A stretch of DNA of 64,000 nt from FEN-1139 sp038207155 (GTDB taxonomy: Bacteria; Myxococcota_A; Polyangia; Polyangiales; Polyangiaceae): the NCBI GenBank assembly GCA_038207155.1, contig JBBRAB010000001.1:62001-126000 (forward strand), read 5' to 3'. The notes beneath the pieces were generated by a model that worked only from the letters and a program-made list of their open reading frames with translations, was not told where the DNA came from and searched no databases. Shown piece by piece: positions 1-9,375 of the stretch. A program made the translations under genes and the position numbers. Within the stretch, counting starts at the first letter, position 1. Every line of letters begins with the position of its first letter.

Positions 1-1479
1 TGCAAGGCCTCGCCTCGACGCGCGCAAGCGCGACAACCGTTGCTGCTGCGCCTCAAGAAAGCGCGCGAACTCGCGCGGGAGACTGAGTCCAAGCGGACTA
101 GCCGCGGCTGCCAAGCGGAGCTGGGCCAACGCCAAGCTCCGCTGCTCCTGACTCGGGAGCTCGGAGAGCTCCTGAGCAAGCCAGTCCGTCAGCTTGCCGA
201 GCGCGTTGTCGACCAGCGCATAGCGCTGGGCCTCGGCCTCACCGACGTCGGGGGGCAGCAGCACAAGAGCCGGGCTCCGCCCCCATTTCTGGCCGCTCGA
301 ATCGTCGTCCCGTGCCTGAATCGTGACGCTCACCGGGAGGTGCGTCTGGCGAAGAAACGGGTCGCGCAGGGGCAGCGCCAGCGCGCCAGACTCATCGGGG
401 GTCTGGCCATCGAGACGCACCAGTGAGCGACGCTCCTCGCGCCCGCCAGACTCCAGCACGAGCTCGACCGAGCGCAGTCCGTGGTCATCACGAGCATGCC
501 ATTTGAGGGGAACCTCAAGCAGATCGTTAAGGGGATAGCTCCGTGGAGCCCCCTCCAACTCCACGATTGGACTGCGGTCAGGTAGCGCTTTGACGTCCAA
601 AGGCTCGGATTGCTGAATGCTTACGGCGCCAAATCGCGCCAAAATGTGCAGCTTTGCGCTGCGGTCGAGCTGGTAGTGAGCAGCCACCCCGCCCTGACCA
701 TCGCTAACGAAGGAGACCTCGCGAGTGCCATCACTGAGCCGCAGTTCACGCCCAAAGGCCAGCGGGGTTCCACGCACGGTGATCCAGGTGCCCTCAGGTT
801 CGGCATTCTCGATTCCGAAAGCCAGCGCATGCTCGGTCCCGCGAATGTGCACCGGAGGTCGCGCGGAGACACTGTCGAGCTCAAGCCAGGTCATCGGTAG
901 CGGAGCGAGTCCTCGCTGAGACACGAGGACATTGAGACCCTCGACCAGCGCGCGCGGCTCAAGTAGGATCACGCCTGCGGTGGTGAGGAACGTGAGCGTG
1001 GCCGCCGTAAACAGCCCGACCCGACGACGACGCGCGCGCCGCTCAAGCTGCTCGAAGGAAACGCGTCCGAGCAGCGCACGCAGGTGCATGCGCGCGAGCT
1101 CCGGGTTGCCGTAACTCGCGCCCCCCAGCTCGCAGGCGTAAACGAGCGCGATGGCGCGCAGCACGCGTTCACTGAGCGGATGATCTAGGGGAGCCAGGAG
1201 CTCACGAACGACCCGCTCAGGCTCACGCGCCTGACGAGCCCAGAGCTGCGCCAGCCGCAGGCCGGCTAGGACGATGAGCAGCAGCAGGGAAACGCCTGCA
1301 AATCTGGCCGACACGGTTCCACGACGCCCCAGCAAACCCGCCAAGGTCAAACCTGCCAGCGCGAGGGCGAGCCAGGCGCGACGCCACGCGGGACCCACGC
1401 GACGCCACCAGGACTCGCGTACACGCTCCAGAACCTCGACATCGACCACGGGGCGCCAAGCATAGCGTTTCTTGCGCAA
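1..1479 (-). CDS. DUF4175-like membrane protein, C-terminus cut by window edge
   Basis: The minus-strand frame is open from the left edge to an in-frame TAA just upstream of the start region, giving about 493 codons. No ATG lies at the 5' end; the best starts are TTG at 1479 (LRKKRYAW) or GTG at 1449, neither with a clear ribosome-binding site. The N-terminus is basic, followed by two closely spaced membrane segments (about residues 33-50 and 58-75), a third near 152-172, and then a long extracytoplasmic part with Ig/beta-like stretches and a Leu/Gln/Arg-rich helical region at the cut end. This three-helix plus coiled layout resembles DUF4175-type inner-membrane proteins; the assignment is tentative. 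It is divergent from the next gene. Confidence 0.55.
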   Translation of the reverse strand, partial: MRKKRYAWRPVVDVEVLERVRESWWRRVGPAWRRAWLALALAGLTLAGLLGRRGTVSARFAGVSLLLLIVLAGLRLAQLWARQAREPERVVRELLAPLDHPLSERVLRAIALVYACELGGASYGNPELARMHLRALLGRVSFEQLERRARRRRVGLFTAATLTFLTTAGVILLEPRALVEGLNVLVSQRGLAPLPMTWLELDSVSARPPVHIRGTEHALAFGIENAEPEGTWITVRGTPLAFGRELRLSDGTREVSFVSDGQGGVAAHYQLDRSAKLHILARFGAVSIQQSEPLDVKALPDRSPIVELEGAPRSYPLNDLLEVPLKWHARDDHGLRSVELVLESGGREERRSLVRLDGQTPDESGALALPLRDPFLRQTHLPVSVTIQARDDDSSGQKWGRSPALVLLPPDVGEAEAQRYALVDNALGKLTDWLAQELSELPSQEQRSLALAQLRLAAAASPLGLSLPREFARFLEAQQQRLSRLRASRRGLA

Positions 1480-1552
1480 GGATGGGGGGATTCCAGTCCA
1501 ACCGCTCGGCCAACACTGTCCGGCAATGCCCAGTCGATGTTAGACTCGGCGG

Positions 1553-2314
1553 GTGTCCGAGGCCTCACTGCTCGTTCGCCCGCTACTGTCGCTCGCTGAG
1601 GTTGAGCTGCGACGCGATTGGTTGCGAGCGACGATGCGCGCGAGTCCAGGGGCCATCGTGGCACGTCGCGTGGAGGCAGTGATTGAGCGCGCTGACGCCA
1701 GCGATCCCGACGCGCGCGAGGCACTCGTCTCAGTGGCACTGCTATTCGCCGCGGAGGGCGAACAGGACTGGCTCGGCGAGCTCAGAACGGAGGCCGAACA
1801 ACAGGCGCTGTACGGTCTCGAGCGGATGCTTCGCCTCCAGTCCCCGAGTTCAATCCCACCTCCGGAGCCAACGGCGGTGCCTGACTACGGCCGCGGACGC
1901 GAGCTCACCGTCGGCGAGCGTCGCAGTCTGGCGCGCCAGCCCAACCGTCGTGCCTTTGAGCGATTGCTTCTCGATCCCCATCCGCTCGTGATTCGGCTGC
2001 TGCTCGGCAACCCGAAACTCACCGAAAATGACGTCGTTCGCCTGATTGCGCGACGGCCCGTGCGACGCATCGCGCTCGATGAACTGGCGCAGCGCTCCAG
2101 CTGGCTCGTCCGCCCGCGCGTGCGGCGCGCGCTGGTGTTTCAACCAGGCTCCCCTTGGTGGCTGGTCATGCCTTTCTTGCCGCTCTGTCCGCGACCGGAA
2201 CTGGTCGAACTAGTCGCAAGCCCCAGCCTATCCGGAGTGGTGCGCACCGCGGCTTGCGAGTGGCTTGAGCGACGCCCACCGCTGGCTCCGCTCGAAACCG
2301 TCACCCTGCACTGA
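1553..2314 (+). CDS. Hypothetical protein with LRV/HEAT-like helical segments
   Basis: This 253-aa protein starts at GTG 1553 and is divergent from the membrane protein on its left. I do not recognise the family. It has no signal peptide or membrane helix, is rich in Leu, Arg and Ala, and has short helical units such as LLLGNPKLTENDVVRLIARR that recall leucine-rich-repeat-variant or HEAT-type repeats, where a helix follows an 'NP.L' turn. A Pro-rich linker (PSSIPPPEPTAVP) near residues 98-112 separates an N-terminal helical half from the repeat-like half. Its stop is 3 nt from the stop of the small gene on the opposite strand. A protein-interaction role is only a guess. Confidence 0.6.
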   Translation: MSEASLLVRPLLSLAEVELRRDWLRATMRASPGAIVARRVEAVIERADASDPDAREALVSVALLFAAEGEQDWLGELRTEAEQQALYGLERMLRLQSPSSIPPPEPTAVPDYGRGRELTVGERRSLARQPNRRAFERLLLDPHPLVIRLLLGNPKLTENDVVRLIARRPVRRIALDELAQRSSWLVRPRVRRALVFQPGSPWWLVMPFLPLCPRPELVELVASPSLSGVVRTAACEWLERRPPLAPLETVTLH

Positions 2315-2317
2315 CAA

Positions 2318-2581
2318 CTACCCGTCGTCTTCGTCTTCGAGCGACCACTTGGCGAGCGCGCCTACAGTGAGCCGACGCGCACAGTCTTCACAGAGTGGGG
2401 GCTCGTCGTAGCGAACCTCAGTCCCGCGAGTCCAAACAAATAGGCCACTGCCCCCGGGGGGTCCAACGATCAGCTCGCCGCAGAGATCACAGTGGGGTGA
2501 GTTCGCGCTCCCCTGCCCGCCGTCGGACGTGCCCGAGCCCTCGACGCCGCGAACGGCAGGCGGGGGGCGAGAAGCAGCCAT
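2318..2581 (-). CDS. Small protein with two CxxC pairs, putative zinc ribbon
   Basis: An 87-aa protein starting at ATG 2581. The first 28 residues are Pro/Gly/Ser-rich and probably disordered. After that come CDLCGELI and, about 30 residues later, CEDCARRL, two CxxC knuckles that would form a single zinc-binding ribbon. The tail is acidic (LEDEDDG). Nothing indicates a membrane or export location. It lies downstream of the Fe-S oxidoreductase operon end on the opposite side of a 63-nt gap and is convergent with the 1553 gene. The function is unknown. Confidence 0.55.
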   Translation of the reverse strand: MAASRPPPAVRGVEGSGTSDGGQGSANSPHCDLCGELIVGPPGGSGLFVWTRGTEVRYDEPPLCEDCARRLTVGALAKWSLEDEDDG

Positions 2582-2644
2582 GACGTCACTGTAGCGCGAT
2601 TTGCGCGGAGCAGCGTGAGCGTTTGGGCAAATCGCTGACCCCGG

Positions 2645-4762
2645 CTAGCGCTCGGCAGGCGCGTCCAGACTCTCGGCGAGCCACTCGGAAACGTCCCGAA
2701 CACGTGCGCCCTTGGTACCGGTCGCACTGACCCCGTCGCGCAGCATCGTCAGGCAGAACGGGCAGCTCGTCACAACCTCCGTGGCTCCGGTCGTCAGGAG
2801 CTGGTTGGCGCGCTGGGTTCCCATGCGCTCACCAATACTCTCGTCCATCCACATCTGCGCGCCACCGGCGCCGCAACACTGGGTACGGTCACCGCTGCGC
2901 TCAGGTTGCAGGACCTTCAGTCCTTTAATGGCCCCCAGCACTTGTCGCGGAGAGGCGGTGTCATGAGTATAGCGGGCCATCGTGCAGGCGTCGTGGAGCA
3001 CGACACTCTCGCTGAGGTCACGCCGCGGCGTGAGTCGGCCGGTCTGCACAAGCTCCGCGAGCAGTGCCGTGTGATGGATGACTGGCCACACACCACCCAG
3101 ATCGGGATACTCATTGCCGAGACTCGTAAAGCAGTGCGGACAGGTCGTCAGGATCCGCCCAAAACGCCCCTGAGCAAAGTACGCATTGAGCGTGGTGACG
3201 TTCGTCTCGGCGAGCTGCAGGTAGAGGTACTCATTGCCAGCACGCCGGGCAGAATCGCCGGTGCAAGTCTCTTCCTCACCGAGCACTGCGAAACTCAGCT
3301 TGGCCTCACGCAGGAGTGAAACCATGGTGCGAGCGACCTGACGCGCGCGGTCGTCATAGCTTGCGGCGCAACCCACCCAGTACAAAAGATCGACCTTGGT
3401 CACGTCCTTCAGACGCGGCACATCGAGGCCGTCTGCCCACCGCAACCTCTCACTCCGTGGCAGGTTCCAGGGATTACCGTTCCCCTCCATCCCGTCGAAC
3501 GGTCGAGTTAAGGCAGGCGGCAGCTCCCCCTGCATCATCACGAGATTTCGCCGAAGTCCGACCAGCTTGTCGACGTAGCGGATTCCAACCGGGCATTCGT
3601 TTTCGCAGGCGCGGCAGGTGGTGCAGGCCCACAAGACCTCGGGCGCGATGACGTCGGGCACCAGGGGCCGGTCCGCTGCCGCCCCTTCGCGCAGGAGCGC
3701 TCGGAGGCTCAACGTAAACTGCTTGGGATCGAGCGCCTTGCCCGAGCGCGTCGCCGGACAGTGGTCGGTGCAGCGTCCGCATTCGGTGCAAGCAAGCAGA
3801 TCGAGGCGATCTTTCCAGTTCAAATGCCCAAACACGCCATGACCGATCGGTGCCTGGTTGGGCTCCCCGGCGTCCATCGATTTTTCGACTAGGAGGAGGA
3901 GCGCGTCCGCTGAACCGGCTATCGGCTTGAGGCGCCCGTCTGCCCCAAGGTCGTCGAAATAGATGTTTGGTAGCGCAGCGATAACGTGAAAGTGCTTCGA
4001 GTTTGGTAGCAGGTTGAGAAACACGAGCACCAGGCTGGCGTGTAGCCAGAACCCGAGCTCGGCGAGCGTCACCAGCAGCTGAGAACTACACCCGCTGAGA
4101 GCGGCCGCGGTGAGCGTCGCCACGGGCCGAAGCTGTGCGAGCGTGCCGCCTTGAGCGGGAAACACCGGCAGAATCAGCCGCTCGGCTGCGGTGAGCCATC
4201 GGCCAGTCAGGCCGTCTGCCAGCGCCGACGCCCGCTGCGCCAGGGCAAGACTTGCTGCGTCGTAAGTGAGATCCGCCAGCATCATCGTCGCAATGAGAGC
4301 GAGGATGAACAGAGCTTCGCGACTGAAGGTCAGGCGCGCCGGTCGCAGCCATGCGCGCTGATAGGCAAATATCCCCACGCCGACCAGCACGAGCAGGGTC
4401 ACGCCCTCGCGAACAACCTCATAGCCCGCGACCAGTGACCACCCGGTGACCGCATCGAGAGCACCTAGGCCGCCCTGAAATCCTGGAGCAAACCCGCGCC
4501 CCCAGAGCATGACCGTTCGCCAAAGTAGAACGACGAAGCCCGCAAAAATTAGCTGGTGAGCGAACCCTGCCAGACGATAACGACCCAGTCGCTCCTGGAG
4601 AAGTCCGCGCCGCAACAACAGCACGAGCCGCGAGAGAAACGCTGAACCCAAGCGAGGACCGGGAACCGTCCCACCCAATAGCGCGCGCAGTTTTCGCTGC
4701 GCCTGAACGGTGAAGTATCCGAAACCTGCGGACAGCAGGAGCAGCATCAGCAACGGGGACAT
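2645..4762 (-). CDS. Membrane Fe-S oxidoreductase (EtfAB:menaquinone oxidoreductase type)
   Basis: A 705-aa protein with about five to six membrane segments in residues 1-255 resembling the cytochrome b/nitrate-reductase gamma fold. Two 4Fe-4S motifs follow (Cys325/328/331/335 and Cys380/383/386/390), then two cysteine-rich CCG domains of the HdrD/GlpC type; the second contains QCCGAGGAQMW. This order is known from the membrane partner of electron-transfer flavoprotein, which passes electrons from acyl-CoA dehydrogenases via EtfAB to (methyl)menaquinone. The length fits that family. No etfA or etfB is in the window, so the electron donor is inferred. A lactate or glycolate oxidase-type partner is the main alternative. 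Confidence 0.8.
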   Translation of the reverse strand: MSPLLMLLLLSAGFGYFTVQAQRKLRALLGGTVPGPRLGSAFLSRLVLLLRRGLLQERLGRYRLAGFAHQLIFAGFVVLLWRTVMLWGRGFAPGFQGGLGALDAVTGWSLVAGYEVVREGVTLLVLVGVGIFAYQRAWLRPARLTFSREALFILALIATMMLADLTYDAASLALAQRASALADGLTGRWLTAAERLILPVFPAQGGTLAQLRPVATLTAAALSGCSSQLLVTLAELGFWLHASLVLVFLNLLPNSKHFHVIAALPNIYFDDLGADGRLKPIAGSADALLLLVEKSMDAGEPNQAPIGHGVFGHLNWKDRLDLLACTECGRCTDHCPATRSGKALDPKQFTLSLRALLREGAAADRPLVPDVIAPEVLWACTTCRACENECPVGIRYVDKLVGLRRNLVMMQGELPPALTRPFDGMEGNGNPWNLPRSERLRWADGLDVPRLKDVTKVDLLYWVGCAASYDDRARQVARTMVSLLREAKLSFAVLGEEETCTGDSARRAGNEYLYLQLAETNVTTLNAYFAQGRFGRILTTCPHCFTSLGNEYPDLGGVWPVIHHTALLAELVQTGRLTPRRDLSESVVLHDACTMARYTHDTASPRQVLGAIKGLKVLQPERSGDRTQCCGAGGAQMWMDESIGERMGTQRANQLLTTGATEVVTSCPFCLTMLRDGVSATGTKGARVRDVSEWLAESLDAPAER

Positions 4763-4927
4763 GCGAGGTTCCGCTTGGACCGAACGGCGGTCGCAGCCAA
4801 TCTGGCCCGAGGCACTGTCAGCGTCAACGACGCGAGTGCCAAAAGCCCATTAGCCGCGAATTCGCGCAAAATTTAGGCAAAAGAAAGCTGAGTCCTTGGC
4901 ACGGCAGGGACACCAACTCCGCGTTGT

Positions 4928-5635
4928 CTAGAACAACCAGAGGCCAATCCCGACCGCCAGCGCCAGCATCACCAACCCAGCGGTCGTCAGGAGCCAGGTC
5001 GAACGGTCACCCTCTCGGCTCGGGGAGGACGCAATCTGATCGGGCAGCGAGGTCTCGGTCCCCCCACTGGCGGAATCCCGATGAGGGGAGGACGGCCTGC
5101 GGCCACTCTCCGGAACAGCCGTCGGCTCCGAGCTGACTCTCGCAGTGAGATAGGCCGCTGAGTCCGACAAGGCAGCCTGCTCGGTTTCGAGCAGGGGAAG
5201 CACCACGCTCGAGTCCGCCGAGCCCGCGAGACGTACGGCGGTGTCGGCTCGCTCACTTCCCGTCACGGTCAGGAGCAGTAGGCCGCGCACCTCTTCGCCC
5301 GCGGCGGCGTTCGGAAGTCCACCACGATCCGGAATGCGCAAGGTCACCGACTGGCTCGCGGCATGGATGGCGTTCGGGGCGCCCTGTGCGGGCAGCGCAA
5401 CGCGTACGAGCTCCGGGGGCTCGTGCCTCTCGCGCAGAGAGATGGCCCCGGAGTTCCCACAGACACTGCAGCCGCCTCCCGAACAACGCGCGCAGGCTAG
5501 GTTGCGTGGCAGCTCAATCTCAATCGTTCGACCAGCCAGTAGCCAGCGTCGCTCCACCTGCAACCGCAGCAACACATCAACGCCCCGCGGTCGCTCGCGG
5601 TTGCCAGTTACCTTACCGAGGATGTTCGACACCAA
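4928..5635 (-). CDS. Tail-anchored protein with DnaJ-like zinc-finger, no J domain
   Basis: A 235-aa protein beginning at TTG 5635 or the adjacent GTG 5632. Residues 25-45 read like the start of a DnaJ C-terminal substrate domain (RRWLLAGRTIEIELPRN), followed by CARCSGGGCSVCGNSG, two CxxC pairs spaced as in half of a DnaJ Cys-rich finger, and then LRIPDRGG, resembling the DnaJ 'vRIPGkGd' strand. There is no HPD-bearing J domain. The middle is Ser/Pro-rich and the last 20 residues (LLTTAGLVMLALAVGIGLWL) form a single C-terminal membrane anchor. It may be a membrane-tethered chaperone-like domain; this is inference from the motif pattern. Confidence 0.6.
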   Translation of the reverse strand: MVSNILGKVTGNRERPRGVDVLLRLQVERRWLLAGRTIEIELPRNLACARCSGGGCSVCGNSGAISLRERHEPPELVRVALPAQGAPNAIHAASQSVTLRIPDRGGLPNAAAGEEVRGLLLLTVTGSERADTAVRLAGSADSSVVLPLLETEQAALSDSAAYLTARVSSEPTAVPESGRRPSSPHRDSASGGTETSLPDQIASSPSREGDRSTWLLTTAGLVMLALAVGIGLWLF

Positions 5636-5797
5636 CTTACAGCATAGCTTGACTGCTGCAATTCGCGAGATTTTCTCAAGGTCTCCACAGACAAGGCCTG
5701 ATACCGCTGAGCCCGCGCGCGACTTCCCAGCTTTTTTGGATGTTTTTTGGGGCGGCGCGGAACCAAAGCTCTCGACTAAACCTACCCCGCCGCACAG

Positions 5798-6406
5798 CTA
5801 GCTACTAGTCGTTGAGAACGTCAGACTGACGGTCGACGCTCGAAAAAACTGCACGCGACGCGAATAGCGTCGACTCCCCAGTCGGAGTTCCAGCCGCACC
5901 GCGGGAGGGCCTTCGACGAGGGCTCCAGCAAAGCGAACGACGAGCGTGTAGGTGCCAGGCACGAGCTCCTCACGACGATACGAGATCGCACGCGCCCCCA
6001 CGGGGTCAACCGCGCGAGCTGTACCCGTCGGCTCCACCTGCGGCGAGAGCAGCACTCCGTCGGGACAGCTGAGGCGTAGCTCTAGACCCGAGACGGGAAA
6101 CTCGCTCGCCACCCAGAGAGACACTGGAGCCTCCGCCGAACCGCAACCTTCATCGACGAGACCGTTGCAGTTGTCGTCGCGAGCGTTGTCACAAGTTTCA
6201 AGGCCAATGCCGGCGCAGGCCTGCTCGGCAACAGGCTCGGTCACGACGAAATCGGGTTCCTGAGCAGCGACTGCCGCCCTCGATTGGATCGGCACCGCGG
6301 GGGAAACAGGCGCAGAACTCGAGGCGCGACAGCCCGTCAAATGAGGAAACGCCGCGACGAAAGCCATCGTCGCGGCGCCCCAGCTGCGGACTACCCGCAG
6401 ACTCAC
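5798..6406 (-). CDS. Putative lipoprotein with MopE-type metal-binding motif
   Basis: A 202-aa protein starting at GTG 6406 behind a strong AAGGAG that sits inside the end of the preceding HEAT gene. The N-terminus has a hydrophobic stretch ending in a lipobox-like LTGC at about residue 26, suggesting lipidation. Residues about 73-91 carry CDNARDDNCNGLVDEGC, the Asp/Asn-rich 'DxDNDCDG..DE' type of motif found in MopE-like proteins, usually taken to bind calcium or copper. The rest looks like beta-sandwich. The gene is 4 nt downstream of the HEAT protein and surely co-transcribed with it. The substrate and role are unknown. Confidence 0.7.
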   Translation of the reverse strand: MSLRVVRSWGAATMAFVAAFPHLTGCRASSSAPVSPAVPIQSRAAVAAQEPDFVVTEPVAEQACAGIGLETCDNARDDNCNGLVDEGCGSAEAPVSLWVASEFPVSGLELRLSCPDGVLLSPQVEPTGTARAVDPVGARAISYRREELVPGTYTLVVRFAGALVEGPPAVRLELRLGSRRYSRRVQFFRASTVSLTFSTTSS

Positions 6407-6410
6407 GTCA

Positions 6411-9080
6411 TCACTCCTTCGGAGCCGCCTTGGCCTTGTCGTCGTCGATGGCTTTGACGCCCTCGAGCACCTTCGGATTCATCAGGCGATGATAGGCCTC
6501 ACGCCCGAGCTTGCCGACGACGCCTTCCTCATCACGCAAGGCCAAGAGGATGCCCTGCTCCTTCATGAACTCCAGTGTTCGAATGGCTGCCTCGCGCTTG
6601 GCATCGTCCGACTTAGCCATTTGCCAGAGGCGGAAGCGCAGCACCACGCGCGTAAAGGAGTGCGGACCATTGTCGAAGTCCAGATTGTCGAATTGCTTCA
6701 TCATCTGGCTGGTTGCCCACTCTTGCGGCGTCTGATTGATCTCGACGTGAGCAATCGCCTGCGCGTTCTCGACCCACTTGAAGATACGGCCCTTCTCGAG
6801 GTCCTCAGTTGACCAGTAGCCGAACGTGCGGTACCAGAGCTCTTGGAGCTCCTCGAGCGGCGCCTTAGCCTTGTCGCCAAACAGCTGGGCATACATAGCC
6901 ACCGCGCGAGCAGCGACCTCAGGTGACCCTCCTAGGATTAGAGCCAAGGCGGCGTCATTGACCAGCACCTCTTCGCGCATCAGCTCAAAGAGCTTGGCCG
7001 TCACGTCGTCCGAGAGTCCGCTCTTGCCGATGGCGCGCGCTACCTGGTGACGCGTCTCCATCGCGGAGTCTTTGCTCAGCAAACCAAGCAGCGCGGGAGC
7101 GGTGCCGGGGACGGGGCGGTTGACGAGAGTCTCAAGCAGACAGGCTCGGCGGAACTGATCGGACTTTTGCAGTCCGCTATACTCCTGGATCTTCTTGGCC
7201 ACCGTAATCATGTCGGCGTCCTGAGCGACCCAGCCGAGCGCGGCACAGGATTCCATGCGGCTCTGCTCGTTGTTCTTGGGATCCTCGATGTACTCGAGCA
7301 GCGGCTTGAAGGCCTTCGGATCGCCCCACTCGCTGAGACCCTGAGCGGTGCCGACGCCAACGGCGCGTAGCGTCATGCCAAGGATGGCAAGACCGCCTTG
7401 CATCAAGCTCTCCATCGTCGAGTCGATGTCGCGCGGGCGTCGCTTGAGCATCTTCTCGAACACCTCCCAGGATTCCGGATCCTTGAGCCAGCCCACGTAG
7501 CGCAGGGCGCTCTGTGAGATGATCCACTCGTCGGGCATCGGAGGCTGCTGCCCTTCCTTGGGCAGTGGCACACTGGGATTGGACCACTTGCGGAAGGCAT
7601 CGATGTCCTTGGTCGACCCCATGGCAGCCAGAGCGCGCATGCCATTGGCATGGGGCGCCGGCATTTCATGGATCCAGAACATCACGGCGTCTTCCGACTG
7701 TTGCCGCATTTCGTCGCGCTTTTCAGGATGGATCTGAGCCAGATCCGCAATCATGCGGGTCGCGATCACGCGCTCCTGATCGTCACGCTTGATCTCCATC
7801 TCCCAGTCGTGCTGGTCGGAGTAGATCTTGAGCGGATCCATGCGAAGGCGCTTGGCAAGGGTCGGTACGCCGCGGGGATCTCCCACGCGGGCCATGGCCG
7901 TTGCTGCGCGCGTCTGCCAGTGAATGTGAGGCTTGGTCTCGATGTAAGGAGCGAGCCACTCACCGACCCGGGGATCGTTGAGTTGATCGAGCAGCTCGAA
8001 GATTTGACGCGTCTGGTACCAGTTGGACTTCTCGTCCTCCTTGTTGACGCTGTCGAGTGCGAGCACCAGGCCCTGGGCACCGATGCCATCACGCAGGGCT
8101 TCGAGGAACTTGGTACGGCTCTCCTTGTCGGCCTTACGCATGGCCTCGATCAGCGGCGTCCGTGAGCGCTCGTCACCAATCTTGCCAAGACCTGGAGCCG
8201 CCTGACGCGCGATGTCTTGATCGGCGTCGCCCAGCAACTTGATCAGGACCTCGGTGTACTTCGGGCTGGCGAGACGTGACAGCACGGTCGCAACCAGCTG
8301 TCGAACGGCGGGACTCTCGTCACCGGCAAAAGTTGCTAGCTTGTCGGTTGGGACCAGCGCCGCGATCTTCTCGGGATTGAAGGCAATACCGCCCCCGAGA
8401 CGTTGCACCCCACTGAGGTGGCCGAGGCGGTAGAGCTTGAGGACATCCTCAAAAGCGTTCTGTTCCCCGAGTTCGACCAGCGACCAAGCGATCTGGGGCT
8501 TTGCGCCTGGACCGGCGGTCTTGAGGGCCGCAAGCAGAGGTCCGCGAGCTTTGTCCGCCAGCGGGGTGCCGTAGTAGGACAGCGCGGTAGCCGCGTCGGC
8601 CTGAACGCCCTCATTGGGATCCTTGAGCGCAGCAATCGCGAGATCGATGCCCTCGGGCTCCTTGGCCCACGCCAGCTGTTTGAGCGACTCCCGCTTCAGC
8701 TCGGCGCTGGTCTCAGTCGTGGCTGCCCACTTCTTCCACTCCGGCAGCTGCTCCTTTTTCGGCTTGACGAAGATTTCCTTCATCAGTTTCATCGCCGTCG
8801 GCACAGGCACGCGCTCAGCGTCCTTCTGCATCCCAAAGACCAACGCGCCCGCGAGGCCAGCGGCAGCGAGCAGGCCGATCACGATCATGAGCGGACCGGT
8901 GCGACCCTTCTTGAAGTTGCCGTCACCAGGATCGAATCCACCGCCACCACTACCTGAGGGCATTCCCCCACCAGCGGGCGGTACGGCGGGGCCATCGTCA
9001 TCCGGAGGCCACTTGGCAGAATTGACGAGGCCGGGCGCGGGAGAGGAATGGGGCGCGGGATTCTGATTCAGCTCAAGCAT
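6411..9080 (-). CDS. Large HEAT-repeat protein with one membrane anchor
   Basis: An 889-aa protein. I choose ATG 9080 because GGAGG lies 5 nt upstream; the frame is open a further 10 codons. The first 55 residues are Pro/Gly-rich, followed by one membrane helix (PLMIVIGLLAAAGLAGALVF) and a long domain of Ala-rich HEAT-like repeats, for example IDLAIAALKDPNEGVQADAA and VLIKLLGDADQDIARQAAPG. The later repeats are less regular. There are no catalytic motifs, so a membrane-anchored scaffold is the natural reading. The side carrying the repeats depends on topology and is not resolved: a positive-inside reading would put the repeats outside. It leads a two-gene operon with the lipoprotein at 5798. 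Confidence 0.75.
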   Translation of the reverse strand: MLELNQNPAPHSSPAPGLVNSAKWPPDDDGPAVPPAGGGMPSGSGGGGFDPGDGNFKKGRTGPLMIVIGLLAAAGLAGALVFGMQKDAERVPVPTAMKLMKEIFVKPKKEQLPEWKKWAATTETSAELKRESLKQLAWAKEPEGIDLAIAALKDPNEGVQADAATALSYYGTPLADKARGPLLAALKTAGPGAKPQIAWSLVELGEQNAFEDVLKLYRLGHLSGVQRLGGGIAFNPEKIAALVPTDKLATFAGDESPAVRQLVATVLSRLASPKYTEVLIKLLGDADQDIARQAAPGLGKIGDERSRTPLIEAMRKADKESRTKFLEALRDGIGAQGLVLALDSVNKEDEKSNWYQTRQIFELLDQLNDPRVGEWLAPYIETKPHIHWQTRAATAMARVGDPRGVPTLAKRLRMDPLKIYSDQHDWEMEIKRDDQERVIATRMIADLAQIHPEKRDEMRQQSEDAVMFWIHEMPAPHANGMRALAAMGSTKDIDAFRKWSNPSVPLPKEGQQPPMPDEWIISQSALRYVGWLKDPESWEVFEKMLKRRPRDIDSTMESLMQGGLAILGMTLRAVGVGTAQGLSEWGDPKAFKPLLEYIEDPKNNEQSRMESCAALGWVAQDADMITVAKKIQEYSGLQKSDQFRRACLLETLVNRPVPGTAPALLGLLSKDSAMETRHQVARAIGKSGLSDDVTAKLFELMREEVLVNDAALALILGGSPEVAARAVAMYAQLFGDKAKAPLEELQELWYRTFGYWSTEDLEKGRIFKWVENAQAIAHVEINQTPQEWATSQMMKQFDNLDFDNGPHSFTRVVLRFRLWQMAKSDDAKREAAIRTLEFMKEQGILLALRDEEGVVGKLGREAYHRLMNPKVLEGVKAIDDDKAKAAPKE

Positions 9081-9375
9081 GAGTCCTCCGACGGGTGCTC
9101 CCGCGGGCAATGCGGGGGCGGAGCGGATCGGGACGTTATCCCAAAGCGCCGCCTCCGGGCGAATCGATCACGGCTAAAAATCGCGACTTGCGCCAGACTC
9201 CGGTTGACTGGCCCGATGACCACAGCCAAGACGCAAAACTGCAGCTTGGACAGAACTCCGCGAGGCCACCCGCTGCCCGGCCACAACTCGGTGGGGCAGC
9301 TTGGGTTTCGCGCTGGACTCGCGCTAGGGCATATTGCCGTCGTCACCCAGAGAACCGGGGGTCCCTTCAACGCTA

